A stretch of DNA of 15,722 bases from Methanobacteriota archaeon (GCA_011525095.1 WTIV01000138.1:4163-19884); one strand, 5' to 3'; counted from the first letter of the stretch, positions 8,219-15,071 are shown. Notes: generated from the sequence alone by a model not told the origin. A program made the numbers and translations.

Positions 8219-8236
8219 CTCTCCCTTTAGGGAGAG
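8219..8236. promoter_or_regulatory. Perfect 8-bp palindrome upstream of the ferredoxin-flavodoxin fusion gene
   Basis: CTCTCCCT (8219-8226), a TT centre, then AGGGAGAG (8229-8236). It lies between the thermosome terminator and the start of the redox module, 65 bp before the ATG. As DNA it is a good dimeric-repressor site; as RNA the 2-nt loop would have to open a pair or two. Position about 20-25 bp after a possible TATA (TATTTTAT, ~8197-8204) would put it at the transcription start. Confidence 0.5.
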
Positions 8237-8301
8237 GCACGAACCTCTAAAGACTACGCCTTAGTGGCACAGATTGCTCAGCGAGAGCATTGGGTGGTAT
8301 C

Positions 8302-10266
8302 ATGGCAAACGTCGCTAAGGTATGGATTGAGGAAGACTGTATCACATGTGATGCATGCCAGGATATTTTGCCAGAGGTTTTCGAGGTCACCGATGATACA
8401 AGCCAGATCAAGGCAGAGGTCAGAGAAGATGGTTCTTTCGACCGCAACACTGGCTTTTCTGCCATCAAAGCAGAATTCCGCTCTGAGTTCTCTGAACTTA
8501 TCGAAGAAGCCGCAGACGCTTGTCCGGTTGAGATTATCAAATTCGAATACGAAGCAGGCGCAGCAGCGGAAGTGGAAGAGGTTGCACCAGCTGTAGAAGA
8601 AGCGGTAGCACCCGCAGCAGTTGCTGCAGTCGCAGGGGCTGACGATGGAGTCTTAGCACCAGTTATGTCTGGAGACAGAAGCCTTGCAATCTTCTTTGGG
8701 TCACAGACCGGTAACGCTGCTGGATTGGCAGAGAAGACTGCAAAGATGGCGGCAAATTACGGTTTAGAACCGACAGTAATCGACATGGATGGATACAATC
8801 CTGCTGATTTCTCAGCGCACAAAAGAGTGCTAATCATCACTTCTACATGGGGAGAAGGAGAAATGCCTGACAATGCTGACGCTCTGTGGAATGCTACAGT
8901 AGCAAGTAATCCACCACTTTCTAACACACACTTTTCAGTTTGTGCAATCGGAGACACATCATACGATGAATTCTGTAAGGCTGGCTTGGACTGGGATGAA
9001 AAATTCAAGGCCTTAGGAGCAACTTGCATTGAAGAAATCAAGTTGTGCGATGTAGATTACGAACCGCCTTGGCTTGAATGGGCTCCTCTAGCACTGTCCA
9101 AGATTGCATGTGTCGACTCTTCAGGTACGTTCCATGAAGACCTGCTCGAAGCAATGATTGCTTACGGTGCAGGAGATGAAGAAGAAGCAGATGTTGGAGA
9201 CTTCACACCTGGAAAGGTTGAGCAAGATATAATCTCAATTACAATGCGTATCTTCAGATACAATCCTGCTCTCGCAGAATCGGGCTACGACACGGTAGCA
9301 GTTGCCCTGCCTGGCCACGCCTCAATTGAAGATGCACTTGTAGCAGTCAAGAGAGAAGTTGATGGTTCACTTACCTTCAGAAGCGGCTCGATTGCAGGTC
9401 AAGACCCGCTAACAGGCGTCAAGGCAAATGGTAGAATTCTGCCAGCGGATACTACTAGGATTTGTGACTTGGTAACAGATGGAGATACTCTTTCCTTAGA
9501 GCCAATTCCAGGATACGACGTCATCAAAGACCTGATGGTGTCCTATGACAGATACGATTCTGAGCGTGCTAATTCCAAGCCATGGCTAGAAGCAGATCCA
9601 CGTCAAGGTGAGAAGTTAATCTCGGGAGCAGCAATGGGTGTAATGACCTCTGCTGATGCTACAATGTTACACACACTTGCAGACGTCGGCTCACTACAAT
9701 TAGTCAATTCAATGTCAGATACTTATGATGTAGATGACGAATACGCTGGACCTGGAATCGCTCTACAGAGATGGGTCAGAACCCAAGATCCACGCTCAGG
9801 TGCAAAGCACGTGAAGAAGATGTTTGAGTTGATGCAGCGCAAGGGTGGTGTTTGGGATGAAGCAGACATTTCCTCAATTCAAAGACACGGAATCGATGGA
9901 GCACAAGCTGCTGATGCACTATATGAAGCAAGAGCACGTTTACTCGCAGAGTACAAGTTCACAGGAAGAAGTGGAAGACTTGTCAAGAACTATTCACGTT
10001 CTGTGAAGATGTCAGGAAACGTCAACGAAACAACACTATATCGCTCAGTTCTAGGGCCACTAGGTCTTGGTTCAAACATCATGAACGGTGTTTCATTGCG
10101 AATGATGCTTGGCTTCACTAGAAACGGTGGGCCAATCATGCGTGGCTTCCAAGGTATGCTCGTACCTCCTGCTGGAATTGGTAAGATTCCAAACATGTTC
10201 AACGGGAAGGTTGCAAATCACCACGAGGTAGTTGCAATCTTCAATGAATTGGATTCAAGGTTCTGA
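8302..10266 (+). CDS. Ferredoxin / flavodoxin / cysteine-free SdhB-like fusion protein
   Basis: A 654-residue multidomain protein. (1) Residues 1-82: single-cluster ferredoxin with Cys13-x2-Cys16-x2-Cys19 and Cys74-Pro, enough for one [4Fe-4S]. (2) Residues 83-120: Ala/Glu/Val/Pro linker. (3) Residues ~127-275: flavodoxin of the P450-reductase/sulfite-reductase type, with FGSQTGN (phosphate loop), STWGEGEMPDN and IGDTSYDEFCKAG. (4) Residues ~310-550: succinate dehydrogenase/fumarate reductase iron-sulfur-subunit fold (MRIFRYNP, DGSLTFR, IPGYDVIKDL, KPWL, YAGP, DPRS, GVW), yet every cluster cysteine is missing; there is no Cys after residue 388. (5) Residues ~550-654: basic, Gly/Met-rich tail I cannot assign. 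No FAD/NAD(P)H domain is present, so electrons probably enter via ferredoxin. ATG 8302 is preferred over an upstream TTG (8290) because GGGTGGT precedes it. It forms an operon with the next gene. The partner and final acceptor are unknown. Confidence 0.9.
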   Translation: MANVAKVWIEEDCITCDACQDILPEVFEVTDDTSQIKAEVREDGSFDRNTGFSAIKAEFRSEFSELIEEAADACPVEIIKFEYEAGAAAEVEEVAPAVEEAVAPAAVAAVAGADDGVLAPVMSGDRSLAIFFGSQTGNAAGLAEKTAKMAANYGLEPTVIDMDGYNPADFSAHKRVLIITSTWGEGEMPDNADALWNATVASNPPLSNTHFSVCAIGDTSYDEFCKAGLDWDEKFKALGATCIEEIKLCDVDYEPPWLEWAPLALSKIACVDSSGTFHEDLLEAMIAYGAGDEEEADVGDFTPGKVEQDIISITMRIFRYNPALAESGYDTVAVALPGHASIEDALVAVKREVDGSLTFRSGSIAGQDPLTGVKANGRILPADTTRICDLVTDGDTLSLEPIPGYDVIKDLMVSYDRYDSERANSKPWLEADPRQGEKLISGAAMGVMTSADATMLHTLADVGSLQLVNSMSDTYDVDDEYAGPGIALQRWVRTQDPRSGAKHVKKMFELMQRKGGVWDEADISSIQRHGIDGAQAADALYEARARLLAEYKFTGRSGRLVKNYSRSVKMSGNVNETTLYRSVLGPLGLGSNIMNGVSLRMMLGFTRNGGPIMRGFQGMLVPPAGIGKIPNMFNGKVANHHEVVAIFNELDSRF

Positions 10267-10275
10267 GGTGATTTT

Positions 10276-11136
10276 GTGGTAAAGTATTCTTATTATCCCG
10301 GAAACGTCGCTCGTCAATCTTCATATGAAGTTGAAGACACAATCCAACCACTATGCAAAACTCTAGGAATTAAACTAGTAGAAATTGTTGGATACAACAG
10401 CGATGGTGGCAACATCATAAAACAAGGAAATAAGGAACTACAACTAGCACTAAATGCAAGAAATATCGCACTCGCAGAGAAAAATGGGCATCCCATCATT
10501 ACTGCCTGCGCATCTGCGCAAGGTATTCTCCACGATGCTCTCGAAACATTCCGTAACGACCCCATTGCACTAGCAAACGCTAACACTGTTCTTTCCAAGA
10601 CATCTGGTATGACTGCTAGTGCTGATGAAATTACTGCCAACCACTTGCTACACGTTTTGGTTGATGAAATTGGATTGGATAAAGTCGAGGATGCTGTGAT
10701 TAATCCATTGAACATGGATGTAGCATGTTACTATGGTCCACACATGCAGAAAAAGGGAGCATGCGGTGGAGACGACCCATGGAATCCAACTTACATGGAA
10801 CAGTTGATCAAAGCACTAGGCGGTCGTCCAGTAGAATACAAATCAAAGACTTCCAGTGTAGGAAATCCTTCCTTGCTATCTCTAGGTGACTCCGTCATGA
10901 AGATGACTGCAAGAGTATTGAATGACGCAAAGAAAGCTGGGGCACAAGTAATCGTCAGCGCTTGCACATTGTCGCATGCCAACCTTGACTCCTACCAAGG
11001 TAAAGCAGGAAGGGTTGCAAATATGGACACAAACATCCCTGCTGTCAATCTAACTGAGATAATCGCATTTGCTCTGGGCCATTTCCCAGACAGATTTGCA
11101 CAATTGAAAACTCGTGCAATGATTATCGGTTCTTGA
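10276..11136 (+). CDS. HdrB/SdhE-like CCG-family protein lacking the cluster cysteines
   Basis: A 286-residue protein recognisable as a heterodisulfide reductase subunit B/SdhE-type two-CCG-domain protein: YYPG near the N-terminus, ARNIALAEKNG at 61-71, CYYGPH at 151-156, and ACTLSHANLDSYQ at 229-241. Family members bind non-cubane [4Fe-4S] clusters through C-x31-39-CC-x35-36-C-x2-C motifs. Here the spacing is kept but the ligands are not: Asn10, Ser42-Asp43, Cys78-x2-Ala81 in the first half; Pro155, Ser193-Ser194, Cys230-x2-Ser233 in the second. Only the first Cys of each CxxC survives, so normal cluster binding seems impossible. The GTG start is supported by GAGGTG at 10265-10270, which overlaps the stop of the upstream fusion gene; the intergenic gap is 9 nt. 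It likely forms a complex with the SdhB-like domain of that protein. Its stop abuts the stop of the convergent hef gene. Confidence 0.87.
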   Translation: MVKYSYYPGNVARQSSYEVEDTIQPLCKTLGIKLVEIVGYNSDGGNIIKQGNKELQLALNARNIALAEKNGHPIITACASAQGILHDALETFRNDPIALANANTVLSKTSGMTASADEITANHLLHVLVDEIGLDKVEDAVINPLNMDVACYYGPHMQKKGACGGDDPWNPTYMEQLIKALGGRPVEYKSKTSSVGNPSLLSLGDSVMKMTARVLNDAKKAGAQVIVSACTLSHANLDSYQGKAGRVANMDTNIPAVNLTEIIAFALGHFPDRFAQLKTRAMIIGS

Positions 11137-13704
11137 TTAACCGTGCAAAAATCTGTACAAGTCTTTTGCTTGTATTGATGAAACTCCATTTATGGAAGTT
11201 AGTTCACGCTCACTTAGGTGACAAAGTCCCATTATGTCACCCGCTGCATCCATAATTTTCGCTGCGGTAACGGGTCCAATTCCTGGTAATTCAGCAAGAA
11301 TATTTACCCGTTTACTGACGACCTCCTGGTCCCATTTTCTAGAGAGTTCTCCTTCGTTTTCCTCACCGCTAATTATTGCCAATATCTCCTCAGAGGCAGC
11401 CTTTATCGCTGATTTTTCTGGCTCGACGTGACTTCTTCTTGAACTCGCAATCAATAGATCTAGAATTCTTGCCTCCCTTTTAGCAGCAACCGAAACAAAT
11501 CTTGCTGTTTGCTCAGGTGAGCCTGTCATTAGTACAGGTAGGCCTAGGTCTAGTGTTATCCAAGCCATGGCTCCATGTACTGCATTTGGATGGAGTCTCT
11601 CAGTTTCTAACGATTCCACGACTAAAAGCGGCTTTTGCGCAGCATCTCTCAATTTCCTTGCTTGATTTACCAGACGTCCATCAATTATTGAGTCCACTAG
11701 GTCTCTTGCTGTTTTGCGTTCGATTAGAACTCGGTCAGATATTCTGATGTCTCCTACTGGTAATGATTCGATTTTGATTTCATGACCTCTCAATTTCAGC
11801 ATTGCAGGAAGAGTGGAGTTGCCTTCTCTGTGGTCAACCGTGATAGTGCTGTGATTTTCGTTTTCTAGGCTGTGGGCTAAAGCTTCGGCTTTTGCAGCCT
11901 CAGATGCATTTGCTTCGACTTCTCTTGAGGAAGTGATTGTGCCATCTAATACAGGCTTCCACCAGTTTTGTTCAGGGGGTTTCTGGTTAGCGGAGAAATC
12001 TGCTAGGGACTTTTGATTTCTAGGCCTATTTAGCAAAGTAACTTTCTCTTGCTTATCCTTTTTGGGAGTCTCTGCGGGTTTTGAAATAATTTCCTTCTGT
12101 CTGAACAGCCTCTTTTCCTCTGAAGTGATGAATGAATCCACACTCTCTCCATCGACTTTGAATTCTTTCAAAATGTCTGATTTAGGAGCCGCTCTTTTTG
12201 GCAATCTCGATTGCTTTTGTAAAGACTCTAATGTTCTATACATCGATTGCTCACGCTTCATCGCCGCTTGTTGAACATACTCGTCACGGGTCCCTTTTGC
12301 TATGAGGATATGAACGTCTCCATCTCTCTGTCTTGCTGTTCTTCCGCGCCTTTGGATTGCCCTAATTGCACTGGGTACCGGCTCGTAGAGGATTACACTG
12401 TCTGCAGCGGGAACGTCCAGTCCTTCTTCTCCGACACTCGTAGCGACCAAGACATTTAGTTCACCATTTCTAAAGCGTTCTAATTGTTCAATTTGCTCCT
12501 TTTGTTTCATTCCAATTTGGCTACCTTTGCTTGCCTGGCCAACGAATCTTCCAGCTCTAATCGAATCATTTGTTTCAAGAATTTTAATAACATTGTCAAC
12601 AGTATCTCTGTATTCTGTAAATACGATTACCTTCCCATCATCCTTTAGTCCATCATTTACTAATTGAGTGACAAGCGAAGGTTTTGGGTGCAACTCTTTG
12701 CTATTTTTGTGATTAAGATATAAATCTGCAACAGGGGCAAGGGAAAGGAATCGCTTGGTTTTGCGGTCTCTATCGTTCCTCGCTCTCTCTAGGTAATTTA
12801 TTGCGCACCTCAGACCCTGAGTTTCGAGTAAATCTAGAAGCCTGTGCAATCTTCTCATGTCCCCAATTCTCTTTGCGGCATCATATCCTCTTGCATCTCC
12901 TCTTCCTATCGCTGCACTTGCCCTACGATGGGCCTCTTCAATAGCAGCAGTTGTTATTCTTCCAGATCGGATCAAGAATCCAGAACGAATCAAAAATTCA
13001 GATTCTTCAGCCTCTAGTATTCGCAATGGGCGCATTATCTCAGTTAATTCGCTGGGTAGGTTCAGATGGTGCTTTGTGACATCCATAGCGGTAATGTATG
13101 GCTGAACTAAATCGTCCTCCCTCTTCGTTACGTGTAACCTTTCAATCCCTAAACGCTGAATTATTTCTAGAACTTTGCCAGCCTTTACTCCAGGAGAAGC
13201 GGTAGCTGCCAATATCATTGCATTAGACGATGCCTCTAGGTATAAATCTCCTAGTTGTGCCATTGAGTCAGAACCAGTGGCATGGTGTGCCTCGTCTACA
13301 ATGAGCAAATCGATGTCGGACAACAAAATCCTTCCATTTCTAGCATCATTACGAATCACATGAGGGGTTGCCATTACGATCTTCGCATCTTTCCAAATCT
13401 TTTCTCTTTTGACAGGTCTGTCGCTTCCTGTAAGGGTGACAATTTTTTCTTCATCGATTTCTATGAATTCCTTTGCCATTCTAGCCTGTTGAGCAACCAA
13501 TCCAGTGGTTGGGGCAACTAAAACGATCTTACCTTTCCCTTCAAGAAAACTAGCCATAGCCATCCACTGAACTGCGGTTTTCCCTAACCCGGTTGGCATC
13601 ACGAGTAATGTTGAACCAGATATCGCTTGTTTTGCAGCTAGCAACTGGTAGGCCCTTGCCTCAACACCTTCTCGAAGACGAGGGTGTGATAAGACGGGCT
13701 TCAT
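11137..13704 (-). CDS. hef: Hef-type helicase/nuclease (archaeal FANCM/XPF homologue)
   Basis: An 855-residue protein that processes stalled replication forks and branched DNA. The N-terminal superfamily 2 helicase shows PTGLGKT (37-43, Walker A), DEAH (137-140), TAS (168-170), VIVFTEYRDT (359-368), ATSVGEEGLDVP (421-432) and QRRGRTARQ (451-459). An Arg/Lys-rich helical insert lies at about 230-330. A charged linker (about 500-610) leads to the XPF/Mus81-type nuclease, with Asp624, GDI at 651-653 and ERKTARD at 662-668 (ERKxxxD catalytic motif). Two helix-hairpin-helix motifs end the protein (LPGIGPVTAAKI at 806-817; INGVSSIQAKDL at 838-849). All catalytic motifs are intact. Residues 237-248 contain the six-residue unit FLIRSG twice. 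It runs divergently from the ribosomal operon and its stop codon meets that of the HdrB-like gene with no spacer. Confidence 0.97.
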   Translation of the reverse strand: MKPVLSHPRLREGVEARAYQLLAAKQAISGSTLLVMPTGLGKTAVQWMAMASFLEGKGKIVLVAPTTGLVAQQARMAKEFIEIDEEKIVTLTGSDRPVKREKIWKDAKIVMATPHVIRNDARNGRILLSDIDLLIVDEAHHATGSDSMAQLGDLYLEASSNAMILAATASPGVKAGKVLEIIQRLGIERLHVTKREDDLVQPYITAMDVTKHHLNLPSELTEIMRPLRILEAEESEFLIRSGFLIRSGRITTAAIEEAHRRASAAIGRGDARGYDAAKRIGDMRRLHRLLDLLETQGLRCAINYLERARNDRDRKTKRFLSLAPVADLYLNHKNSKELHPKPSLVTQLVNDGLKDDGKVIVFTEYRDTVDNVIKILETNDSIRAGRFVGQASKGSQIGMKQKEQIEQLERFRNGELNVLVATSVGEEGLDVPAADSVILYEPVPSAIRAIQRRGRTARQRDGDVHILIAKGTRDEYVQQAAMKREQSMYRTLESLQKQSRLPKRAAPKSDILKEFKVDGESVDSFITSEEKRLFRQKEIISKPAETPKKDKQEKVTLLNRPRNQKSLADFSANQKPPEQNWWKPVLDGTITSSREVEANASEAAKAEALAHSLENENHSTITVDHREGNSTLPAMLKLRGHEIKIESLPVGDIRISDRVLIERKTARDLVDSIIDGRLVNQARKLRDAAQKPLLVVESLETERLHPNAVHGAMAWITLDLGLPVLMTGSPEQTARFVSVAAKREARILDLLIASSRRSHVEPEKSAIKAASEEILAIISGEENEGELSRKWDQEVVSKRVNILAELPGIGPVTAAKIMDAAGDIMGLCHLSERELTSINGVSSIQAKDLYRFLHG
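12961..12996 (-). repeat. 18-bp tandem duplication inside hef (FLIRSG x2)
   Basis: Two adjacent 18-base units (12961-12978 and 12979-12996) differ at 3 positions, all third-codon and synonymous, so both encode Phe-Leu-Ile-Arg-Ser-Gly. It lies in the helical insert of the Hef helicase domain. Confidence 0.85.
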
Positions 13705-13845
13705 GTCGGTGAATTGTGAGGCGGGGGGTCAAGAGGATTTGCATCAGACACACTCTAACTTTCACTCACAAACCAAAAGTCTTGAAGACCGTCAATTGCC
13801 ATAGGAGCCTAGGCGGCCTATACACCGTTCATAACCGAACCACTC

Positions 13846-13851
13846 ATATAT
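13846..13851 (+). promoter_or_regulatory. Probable TATA box of the uL3-uL4 ribosomal operon
   Basis: ATATAT within CTCATATATGGG is the best TATA-box candidate in the intergenic region. Archaeal initiation normally lies about 22-27 bases downstream, that is near 13870-13876, exactly where the series of stem-loops begins. The palindrome GCCTAGGC lies about 32 bp upstream. Confidence 0.5.
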
Positions 13852-13869
13852 GGGAGGTAAGTCGGCAGA

Positions 13870-14018
13870 CTGCTCGAAAGGCGAGTGGCCAGACACTGTG
13901 GGCAATGCACAGCACCCCATAACTCCCGGTCCCAATCGTGGACTGGAAGCCGGTGTCACGGCAACTCCCTAGCCTTGACAGCCTCTGTATGCCCCTTTAT
14001 CGGGGGGCCAATGCAGAG
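13870..14018 (+). ncRNA. Structured 5' leader of the uL3-uL4 operon (five predicted stem-loops)
   Basis: Read by hand: (A) 13870-13888, CTGCTCG/CGAGTGG, 7 pairs with two G-U, loop AAAGG. (B) 13896-13912, CTGTG/CACAG, 5 pairs. (C) 13926-13946, CCGGTCC/GGACTGG, 7 pairs with one G-U, 7-nt loop. (D) 13949-13962, GCCG/CGGC, 4 pairs. (E) 13983-14018, an 8-pair lower stem CTCTGTAT/ATGCAGAG, a 2-nt bulge, and an upper stem GCCCC/GGGGC. Hairpin E ends 11 nt before the Shine-Dalgarno. Ribosomal protein operons are often controlled by such leaders; this could also be an independent small RNA. No tRNA, SRP RNA or RNase P RNA signature was found. Confidence 0.5.
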
Positions 14019-14029
14019 TATTGAAACAT

Positions 14030-14035
14030 AGGAGG
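14030..14035 (+). promoter_or_regulatory. Strong Shine-Dalgarno of uL3
   Basis: AGGAGG, a full match to the archaeal anti-Shine-Dalgarno, lies 8 bases before the ATG at 14044 and 11 bases after the last leader hairpin. It fixes the uL3 start. Confidence 0.85.
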
Positions 14036-14043
14036 CCGAAAAT

Positions 14044-15069
14044 ATGGCAAAGAGAAGTCACCCAAGACGTGGTAGTATGGCGTTTAGCCCGCGCAAGCGG
14101 TCCGCACGCCATTTCGGACACGTCAAGTCGTGGCCAGAAACCGATGCGAGCGAGGTGCGTGTACAGGGATTCGCCGGCTGGAAAGCAGGTATGACCCATG
14201 TCATGGCCCGTGATCTAAACCCAAGATCCACCAGTGCTGGGCAGGAAATTAGAGTTCCTGTTACCGTCGTTGAAGTACCAAAGATGAGAGTCCTTGGTGT
14301 CCGTGGGTACAAGATGACACCATACGGCAAGCAAGCCGCAGGTGAAGCTTGGGTAAATGCAGAACAAATTTCAGAAGCATTCCCGCAACTATTCCGCAGA
14401 ATGCACAACAATGCAATGAAGGTTCATGACTCCGACAAGCACCTAAATGCTCTTGGAGATGCTGACTTAGTTGAAGTTAGAATCATTGCAGCAACACAAC
14501 CGCACTCAATCACAGGAACACCTTCCAAGACTCCTGAAGTCATGGAATTAGGACTAGTCGGTGGCGATTCAGCTGCTAAGTTAGAGTGGGCAAAGGAAAA
14601 CATGGGACAAGAGATTTCAATCAATGACGTATTCAACGAAGGTGTCTTCGTCGATGCAATTGGTGTTACTAAGGGATATGGATGGCAAGGTGTTATCCGA
14701 AGATTCGGTGGTAAACTTCAGTCTCACAAGAACTCCAAGAAGCGCCGTCAGCACGGTAACATGGGTGACTTCGGTACTGGATATGTCCGTAAGACTATCA
14801 GACAAGGTGGTCAAACTGGATACCACCAGCGTACAGAATACAACAAGAGAATTCTGTCAATCGCTTCAGCTGAAGATAAGGCAATCACACCATCTGGTGG
14901 CTTCCTACACTATGGAGAAGTCAACTCAGATTACGTACTAGTAAAGGGAAGCCTACCAGGTCCTGCAAAGCGCCTAGTCAGATTCCGTGATGCAACACGT
15001 GGCTCTGACAAGGTTGAGCACCCTTACGAAATTACCTACGTTAGTACATCTAGTAAGCAGGGGGTCTGA
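14044..15069 (+). CDS. rpl3: Large-subunit ribosomal protein uL3
   Basis: A 341-residue archaeal/eukaryotic-type uL3, an early-assembling 50S protein whose central extension reaches the peptidyl-transferase centre. Visible motifs: basic N-terminus HPRRGSMAFSPRKRSAR (6-22), GFAGWKAGMTHV (42-53), VDAIGVTKGYGWQGVIRRFG (203-222), and GYHQRTEYNKRIL (259-271). The loop before this last motif is unusual: archaeal and eukaryotic uL3 usually read VMWxVxxAGQ, whereas here it is VRKTIRQGGQ (248-257), so the W-finger Trp is Lys250. The gene opens the operon, with a strong Shine-Dalgarno, a structured leader, and uL4 starting 2 nt after its stop. This matches the archaeal S10/spc-like ribosomal gene order uL3-uL4-uL23-uL2. 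Confidence 0.98.
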   Translation: MAKRSHPRRGSMAFSPRKRSARHFGHVKSWPETDASEVRVQGFAGWKAGMTHVMARDLNPRSTSAGQEIRVPVTVVEVPKMRVLGVRGYKMTPYGKQAAGEAWVNAEQISEAFPQLFRRMHNNAMKVHDSDKHLNALGDADLVEVRIIAATQPHSITGTPSKTPEVMELGLVGGDSAAKLEWAKENMGQEISINDVFNEGVFVDAIGVTKGYGWQGVIRRFGGKLQSHKNSKKRRQHGNMGDFGTGYVRKTIRQGGQTGYHQRTEYNKRILSIASAEDKAITPSGGFLHYGEVNSDYVLVKGSLPGPAKRLVRFRDATRGSDKVEHPYEITYVSTSSKQGV

Positions 15070-15071
15070 AG

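Larger units (their letters stand above)
13705..14043. other. Divergent intergenic region between hef and the uL3-uL4 operon
   Basis: No credible gene. The hef-proximal part (13705-13800) has a short dyad GTCTT-G-AAGAC (13779-13789) but no clear TATA box for hef. The middle holds an 8-bp palindrome GCCTAGGC (13807-13814) inside a larger dyad ATAGG...CCTAT (13801-13821). A TATA-like element follows at 13846-13851. From about 13870 onwards the sequence becomes GC-rich and folds into successive hairpins up to the Shine-Dalgarno of uL3. A 68-codon open frame across 13716-13922 has no family resemblance and no ribosome binding site. Confidence 0.8.

Noticed and set aside
8264..8596. 110-codon plus-strand frame overlapping the start of the fusion gene
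   Set aside because: It is a frame shadow of the ferredoxin coding sequence; the real frame carries the CxxCxxC motif and the next 650 residues.
8302..11136. Ordinary succinate dehydrogenase or thiol:fumarate reductase subunits
   Set aside because: The fold similarity is clear, but the cluster cysteines are absent in both proteins and no SdhA-like flavoprotein gene is in the window.
13716..13922. 68-codon open frame in the intergenic region
   Set aside because: No ribosome binding site, unremarkable composition, and it crosses the TATA box and the first leader hairpins.
13705..14043. tRNA, SRP RNA or RNase P RNA in the hef-uL3 gap
   Set aside because: GGAGGTAAGTC faintly recalls the RNase P GAGGAAAGTC box, but the other conserved boxes and the length are missing. 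No T-loop TTCRA, no SRP GGAA-loop core, and no acceptor-stem pairing consistent with a tRNA were found.
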